64,000 nucleotides of DNA, from positions 124,001 through 188,000 of the forward strand of contig NZ_JAHBBK010000004.1 in assembly GCF_018390515.1 (NCBI RefSeq), written 5' to 3'. Within the stretch, counting starts at the first letter, position 1. The number at the start of each line of letters is the position of its first letter. Below, piece after piece: positions 60,356-64,000 of the stretch. Source of the DNA: Mucilaginibacter sp. Bleaf8. Its GTDB lineage: Bacteria; Bacteroidota; Bacteroidia; Sphingobacteriales; Sphingobacteriaceae. The notes below the pieces were generated by a model. The model was not told where the DNA came from, did not search any database, and was given only the letters and a program-made list of their open reading frames with translations. The translations under genes were made by a program, and so were the position numbers.

Positions 60356-61453
60356 TTAGCTGGCATTTTGCGCCCGCTGTTGTCGCCGTAGCCAGATGTG
60401 GCCTATGTTGCGCGTTGGCACGTTATCACCCAGCAGTTTACCCCACGGCTTCAGGTCATCAATACGGTCAAAGACAATCTTAAGCACCGCAATAAACGGG
60501 ATAGACAGGAACATGCCCGATATGCCCCACAAAGCGCCGCCCATCAGTACAATCACGATAGAAATTAAAGCGTTGATTTGCACCTTAGAGGATACGATGC
60601 GCGGTACCAATATATTGTTATCAATAAACTGGATAAACAGGTAAGCGGCAATTACGCCCAGCTGGGTCGAATAACCATCCTTGGTAACAGTAGCCATTAG
60701 TATAGGTAAAGCAATGGCAATAATACCACCAATGTAAGGCAGCATATTCAGTAAAGCCCCAATAACGCCTAATAGTATAGCATATTTCACATCCAGGATC
60801 ATAAGCGCTATGGAATTCATAACGGCCACAATCAGCGTTTCAGTAAGCAACCCTATGATATAGCTTTGTATGGCAGCCTTGGTTTCCTGCAGTATTTCGG
60901 CAACGCGGATAGAGTTTTCTTCCGAAAATACCTCGAACAGGAAATTGATGATGAGCGTTTTATATAACAACATTAAAAATACATACACCGGTATCAGGAA
61001 CACCACACTCAAGGTACCCAGCACGGTATTAATAGTTTTGCCCACCAAAGCCTTGCTGTTGTTCATGGTATCCTTAACGAAGGTAGCCTGCCGTTGGGTA
61101 TCTACACCAAAATGAGCATAAACATAATTCTTCAGGTCATTTACTATCTGTGCAAATTTGGCTTTCAAAGTAGGCAGCGTGTCGCTGAATGAGGCAATTT
61201 GCGATGATAGGAAATAGAACAGCCCGGCAATCACAATTAATGCCAGCAGCATGGATAATATAATGGAAAAAACTTTGGGTATACCCACCTTTTGCAGTTT
61301 ATTCACCAGCCGGTTAAGCAGCACCGCAATAAAGGCAGCAAAAGCCAATGGTATTAATATATCGGCCAGGCTATTTAATACATAAACAAATAGTATTAAT
61401 CCGAATAAAATAACGGTGGCTTGAAGGAAAAACGGGTATTTTCTGGTTTCCAT
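60356..61453 (-). CDS. AI-2E family transporter (PerM/YdiK-like)
   Basis: A 365-residue polytopic protein. The N-terminal pair of helices, the long amphipathic region (about 85-150), and the C-terminal block with IGGIIAIALPILMA, FIDNNILVPRIVSSKVQINALI and GGALWGISGMFLSIP match the UPF0118/AI-2E family. The family includes E. coli TqsA and sodium/proton antiporters, so the substrate is not settled. It has a positively charged C-terminal tail (IWLRRQQRAQ). It stands alone. Confidence 0.93.
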   Translation of the reverse strand: METRKYPFFLQATVILFGLILFVYVLNSLADILIPLAFAAFIAVLLNRLVNKLQKVGIPKVFSIILSMLLALIVIAGLFYFLSSQIASFSDTLPTLKAKFAQIVNDLKNYVYAHFGVDTQRQATFVKDTMNNSKALVGKTINTVLGTLSVVFLIPVYVFLMLLYKTLIINFLFEVFSEENSIRVAEILQETKAAIQSYIIGLLTETLIVAVMNSIALMILDVKYAILLGVIGALLNMLPYIGGIIAIALPILMATVTKDGYSTQLGVIAAYLFIQFIDNNILVPRIVSSKVQINALISIVIVLMGGALWGISGMFLSIPFIAVLKIVFDRIDDLKPWGKLLGDNVPTRNIGHIWLRRQQRAQNAS

Positions 61454-61503
61454 AGTGTGTGTTGATATTTACATAAGCAATAATATTTACTAAAGTTTTG
61501 AAA

Positions 61504-61540
61504 TAGAAAAAGCTGCTCTGAACAGAACAGCTTTTTCTAT
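61504..61540 (-). terminator. Intrinsic terminator of glyS
   Basis: ATAGAAAAAGCTG (61504-61516) pairs with CAGCTTTTTCTAT (61528-61540), with extra pairing in the loop. It lies about 30 bp after the glyS stop. Confidence 0.85.
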
Positions 61541-61571
61541 TATTTAAGTATTCTCTACCGGGGAGAGGCTA

Positions 61572-63053
61572 TTATTTCAGCACATTTCTCCAGCTTACCA
61601 GATCGCCAATAATCTTATCCAGCTGATCGGCAGGAACACGTTCCTGGGCCATGCTGTCGCGGTGACGGATGGTTACGGTATTATCCTCCAGGGTTTGGTG
61701 ATCAACCGTAATGCAGAATGGCGTACCAATAGCATCCTGACGGCGGTAGCGTTTACCAATAGCGTCTTTTTCTTCGTACTGCAGATTAAAATCGACTTTC
61801 AGCCGGTCCATAATTTCACGCGCTTTTTCGGGCAAGCCGTCTTTTTTGGTTAGCGGGAAAATGGCTGCTTTTACAGGTGCCAGGCAAGGGTGCAGGCGCA
61901 GTACGGTACGGCTGTCTTGCTTATCTTCAGTACTTAAGTCTTCCTCTTCGTAAGCATTGATCATCGTAAGCAAAAACATACGGTCTAAGCCGATAGACGT
62001 TTCAATTACGTAAGGGATATAGTTACCATAAGGCTTGTTGGTATCCGGGTCAACTTCAGGATCAAAGTATTGCATCTTTTTGCCTGAAAATTCCTGGTGC
62101 TGACTTAAGTCGAAATTGGTGCGGCTGTGTATACCTTCTACCTCTTTAAAGCCAAACGGAAATTCAAACTCAATATCATAAGCAGCATCAGCATAGTGAG
62201 CCAGTTTGGTGTGTTCGTGATAACGGTATTTTTCAGGAGCGGTGCCCAGGGCCAGGTGCCATTTCAAACGGGTTTCTTTCCATTTGTCAAACCACTCGCG
62301 CTGTGTGCCGGGGCGTACAAAGAACTGCATTTCCATTTGTTCAAACTCACGCATTCGGATGATGAACTGGCGGGCAATTACCTCATTACGGAAAGCCTTA
62401 CCAATTTGGGCAATACCGAACGGGATTTTCATCCGGCCCGATTTCTGTACGTTCAGGTAATTCACAAAGATACCCTGGGCGGTTTCAGGACGTAAGTAAA
62501 TTACATCGGCATCATCCGCTACGGCACCCATTTGGGTGCTGAACATCAGGTTAAACTGGCGTACATCGGTCCAGTTAGCAGTACCACTAACCGGGCAAAC
62601 AATATTTTGCTCAATGATCAATTCGCGCAGGCGGGGCAGGTCTTCTGCATTCAGGGCTTTGTCCATTTCCAGCTGTAAAGCTTCGGCCTGGTCGGTTTTA
62701 CCTTCTTTATCATAGCTGGCAATACGGTCTTCCAGTAACTGGTCGGCACGGTAGCGTTTCTTTGAATCTTTGTTGTCGATCATCGGGTCGCTGAAACCAT
62801 CCACGTGGCCGCTGGCTTTCCATATTTTAGGGTGCATAAATATGGCCGAGTCTATACCCACGATGTTATCGTTCAACTGCACCATGCTTTTCCACCAGTA
62901 GGTTTTGATGTTGTTTTTCAGTTCGGCACCAAACTGACCATAGTCATAAACGGCGCTTAAACCATCATATATTTCACTTGATTGGAATACAAAACCATAC
63001 TCTTTGGCATGGGCAATCACATTCTTAAACAGTTCGTCGGTATTTTTACTCAT
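61572..63053 (-). CDS. glyS: Glycine--tRNA ligase, alpha2 (eukaryote/archaeal-like) type
   Basis: A 493-residue class II synthetase. Motif 1 lies around AVYDYGQFGAELKNNI, motif 2 is AFRNEVIARQFIIRMREFEQMEMQFF (core RNEVIARQFIIRMREFEQ), and motif 3 is ETSIGLDRMFL. LRPETAQGIFVNY is the glycine-specific loop. The C-terminal anticodon-binding domain is LHPCLAPVKAAIFPL to the end. This single-chain type replaces the alpha2beta2 enzyme of E. coli in Bacteroidota. A TATCTTTG -7 element lies just before the ATG. Confidence 0.97.
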   Translation of the reverse strand: MSKNTDELFKNVIAHAKEYGFVFQSSEIYDGLSAVYDYGQFGAELKNNIKTYWWKSMVQLNDNIVGIDSAIFMHPKIWKASGHVDGFSDPMIDNKDSKKRYRADQLLEDRIASYDKEGKTDQAEALQLEMDKALNAEDLPRLRELIIEQNIVCPVSGTANWTDVRQFNLMFSTQMGAVADDADVIYLRPETAQGIFVNYLNVQKSGRMKIPFGIAQIGKAFRNEVIARQFIIRMREFEQMEMQFFVRPGTQREWFDKWKETRLKWHLALGTAPEKYRYHEHTKLAHYADAAYDIEFEFPFGFKEVEGIHSRTNFDLSQHQEFSGKKMQYFDPEVDPDTNKPYGNYIPYVIETSIGLDRMFLLTMINAYEEEDLSTEDKQDSRTVLRLHPCLAPVKAAIFPLTKKDGLPEKAREIMDRLKVDFNLQYEEKDAIGKRYRRQDAIGTPFCITVDHQTLEDNTVTIRHRDSMAQERVPADQLDKIIGDLVSWRNVLK

Positions 63054-63060
63054 AACCTTG

Positions 63061-63068
63061 CAAAGATA
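63061..63068 (-). promoter_or_regulatory. Predicted -7 element (TATCTTTG) for glyS, nearly leaderless
   Basis: The minus strand reads ATATCTTTGCAAGG ending 7 bp before the ATG at 63053; the same octamer serves pruA. The transcript would start within a few bases of the start codon. Confidence 0.55.
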
Positions 63069-63186
63069 TTTTTTGAATTTGGAATTCGGAATTTTGATTG
63101 AGGGATTTTATTTTAAATAAAAAAGGATGTTTATCAGGCAAGCTTATATACAATTTATGAGTGTAATACAAAGCTGTATTTACGTA

Positions 63187-64000
63187 TCAGCCTTTTTCAA
63201 TAGAACGTACAGCCTGATCCAAATTGTCATCTTTGTTCAACTTCAACTTTTGCTTTAACCGATAGCGTGCCATGCGAATGCTTTTAGGTTCGACACCCAG
63301 CCGGTTGGCAATCTCTTTATTATCCAACCCCATTAAAATGTAGGAGCAGTATTTCAGATCCAACCGGGTGAGGCTGTTATCTGCGCGTTCTTGCAGGGCA
63401 TCAAAAAAGCTGGGATGGATCTGGCTTAATGTCTGTTGCTGCTCGGTCAGATTTCTGTCCATCCGCAAATTTTGGTTTATAATACGGCCAATCTGCCGTG
63501 CTACGGAAGGAGAATCCGCATCAAGCGATTTTTTCTTGAGCCGTTCCAGTATAACATTCTTTTCTTCCAGCTTTAACGTACCTGCCAGTAGTTCTTTTTC
63601 CAGCCATTCCGTACGGTCTTGCAATAATTCCTGCTGTGCCTGCAGGCGTGCGCTTTCTTCTTCGCGTAAGGTAGCCTTTAATTCCGCTTCCTGCTTTTCG
63701 AGCGCTAATTGCTGTGCTTCGGCTTGTTGTAAAAGTGCCAGCAGCTTGGCTTCTTCTCTCTCTTGTTCTGATAGTTGCTTTTGCTGCAGCGAAGCCTTTA
63801 ACTTATAATGGTATGAGCTAAGCAACAAGATCAATAAGATAATGCTTGCCGATCCAATGGCTATATACAACCAATTCAGTTGTTTGTTATAATCAGCACG
63901 TTCACGCAACCTGGCTATCTCATTCTCTCGCTGTACCGACTGGTATTCTTCTTCGAGTTGCTGGGTTATGGCCAGCTTTTGGGCATCAAAAACTCTGGTA
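63187..64000 (-). CDS. C-terminal part of a membrane-bound coiled-coil/HTH regulator (probably TPR-containing), cut by window edge
   Basis: The frame is open from 63187 to the right end of the window (271 codons including the stop), so the N-terminus is outside. In protein order: a helical stretch (AQKLAITQQLEEEYQSVQRE), a membrane helix (LNWLYIAIGSASIILLILL), a long Gln/Glu/Leu coiled coil, then a LuxR-type helix-turn-helix (YCSYILMGLDNKEIANRLGV; SIRMARYRLKQKL). Bacteroidota have many regulators with periplasmic TPRs, one membrane helix, a coiled coil and such an HTH; the TPR part is inferred, not seen. It probably senses an envelope signal and binds DNA at the membrane. Confidence 0.8.
   Translation of the reverse strand, partial: TRVFDAQKLAITQQLEEEYQSVQRENEIARLRERADYNKQLNWLYIAIGSASIILLILLLSSYHYKLKASLQQKQLSEQEREEAKLLALLQQAEAQQLALEKQEAELKATLREEESARLQAQQELLQDRTEWLEKELLAGTLKLEEKNVILERLKKKSLDADSPSVARQIGRIINQNLRMDRNLTEQQQTLSQIHPSFFDALQERADNSLTRLDLKYCSYILMGLDNKEIANRLGVEPKSIRMARYRLKQKLKLNKDDNLDQAVRSIEKG

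Noticed and set aside
61553..61569. CTCTACCGGGGAGAG next to the glyS stop as a third copy of repeat B
   Set aside because: Only a short stretch similar to the right arm is present and no left arm; it may be a remnant but cannot be distinguished from chance.

Overview
The window reads as a chromosomal segment of a Bacteroidota bacterium, most likely family Sphingobacteriaceae (Mucilaginibacter/Pedobacter-like); this is inferred from the sequence without a database search. The grounds are promoters with the Bacteroidota -7 motif TAnnTTTG and few Shine-Dalgarno sites, a carboxypeptidase-regulatory-domain TonB-dependent receptor, many outer-membrane barrels, a DUF5606 protein, HU-CCDC81/SPOR and ExbBD-TonB genes, an alpha2-type GlyRS and a eukaryote-like class I ribonucleotide reductase. 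I saw no rRNA, tRNA, CRISPR array, phage gene or transposase. Several reading frames that open at TTG or GTG have a better internal ATG, and I moved those starts.

Layout. 1-6.6 kb (minus strand): GH31 glycosidase (runs off the left edge), Omp85-like barrel, sugar nucleotidyltransferase, M42 aminopeptidase, GNAT acetyltransferase. 6.7-8.8 kb (plus): a small membrane orphan, a DUF1275 membrane protein and a beta-carbonic anhydrase. 9-16 kb: proline catabolism (pruA), a DUF1348 protein, then a plus-strand run of a secreted protein, lpxK, purine nucleoside phosphorylase and a large porin. 16-23.4 kb: secreted hydrolase, a GATase-like secreted protein, cyclophilin plus DUF5606, a zinc/cadmium-type CDF exporter, rlmH and a membrane-anchored MutS-like ATPase. 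23.4-30.8 kb: TonB-dependent receptor, leuS, dicarboxylate/amino-acid symporter. 31-36.9 kb: secreted DUF1080 protein, secreted PPC-domain protein, sucD, GH27 alpha-galactosidase and msrB. 37.1-41.1 kb: nrdB-nrdA behind a long structured leader, then a Cys-rich CWC protein. 41.1-49.3 kb (minus): a six-gene operon encoding a TPR protein, an outer-membrane barrel, an HU/SPOR protein, ExbB, ExbD and TonB. 49.4-64 kb: DUF922-type metalloprotease, single-domain response regulator, beta-helix protein, M14 carboxypeptidase, antiporter, dienelactone hydrolase, old yellow enzyme, OsmC, DUF4230, AI-2E-family transporter, glyS and the C-terminal part of a membrane-bound HTH regulator (runs off the right edge).

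How it fits together. Most genes are housekeeping or cell-envelope genes with strong intrinsic terminators between them. The most coherent unit is the 41-49 kb operon. It pairs a private ExbB-ExbD-TonB motor with a peptidoglycan-binding adaptor, a TPR protein and a barrel that has a TonB-box-like start but no room for a normal plug, so it looks like a dedicated envelope-spanning machine.

Three families of non-coding repeats sit in intergenic gaps. Two 129-bp copies (30.9 and 33.8 kb) share a stem supported by compensatory base changes. Two copies of a GC-rich inverted-arm element (32.7 and 59.6 kb) each begin immediately after a stop codon. An inverted array of 7-bp units (19.4 kb) fills the gap between two genes. 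These repeats and the six-gene operon are the parts most worth a second look.
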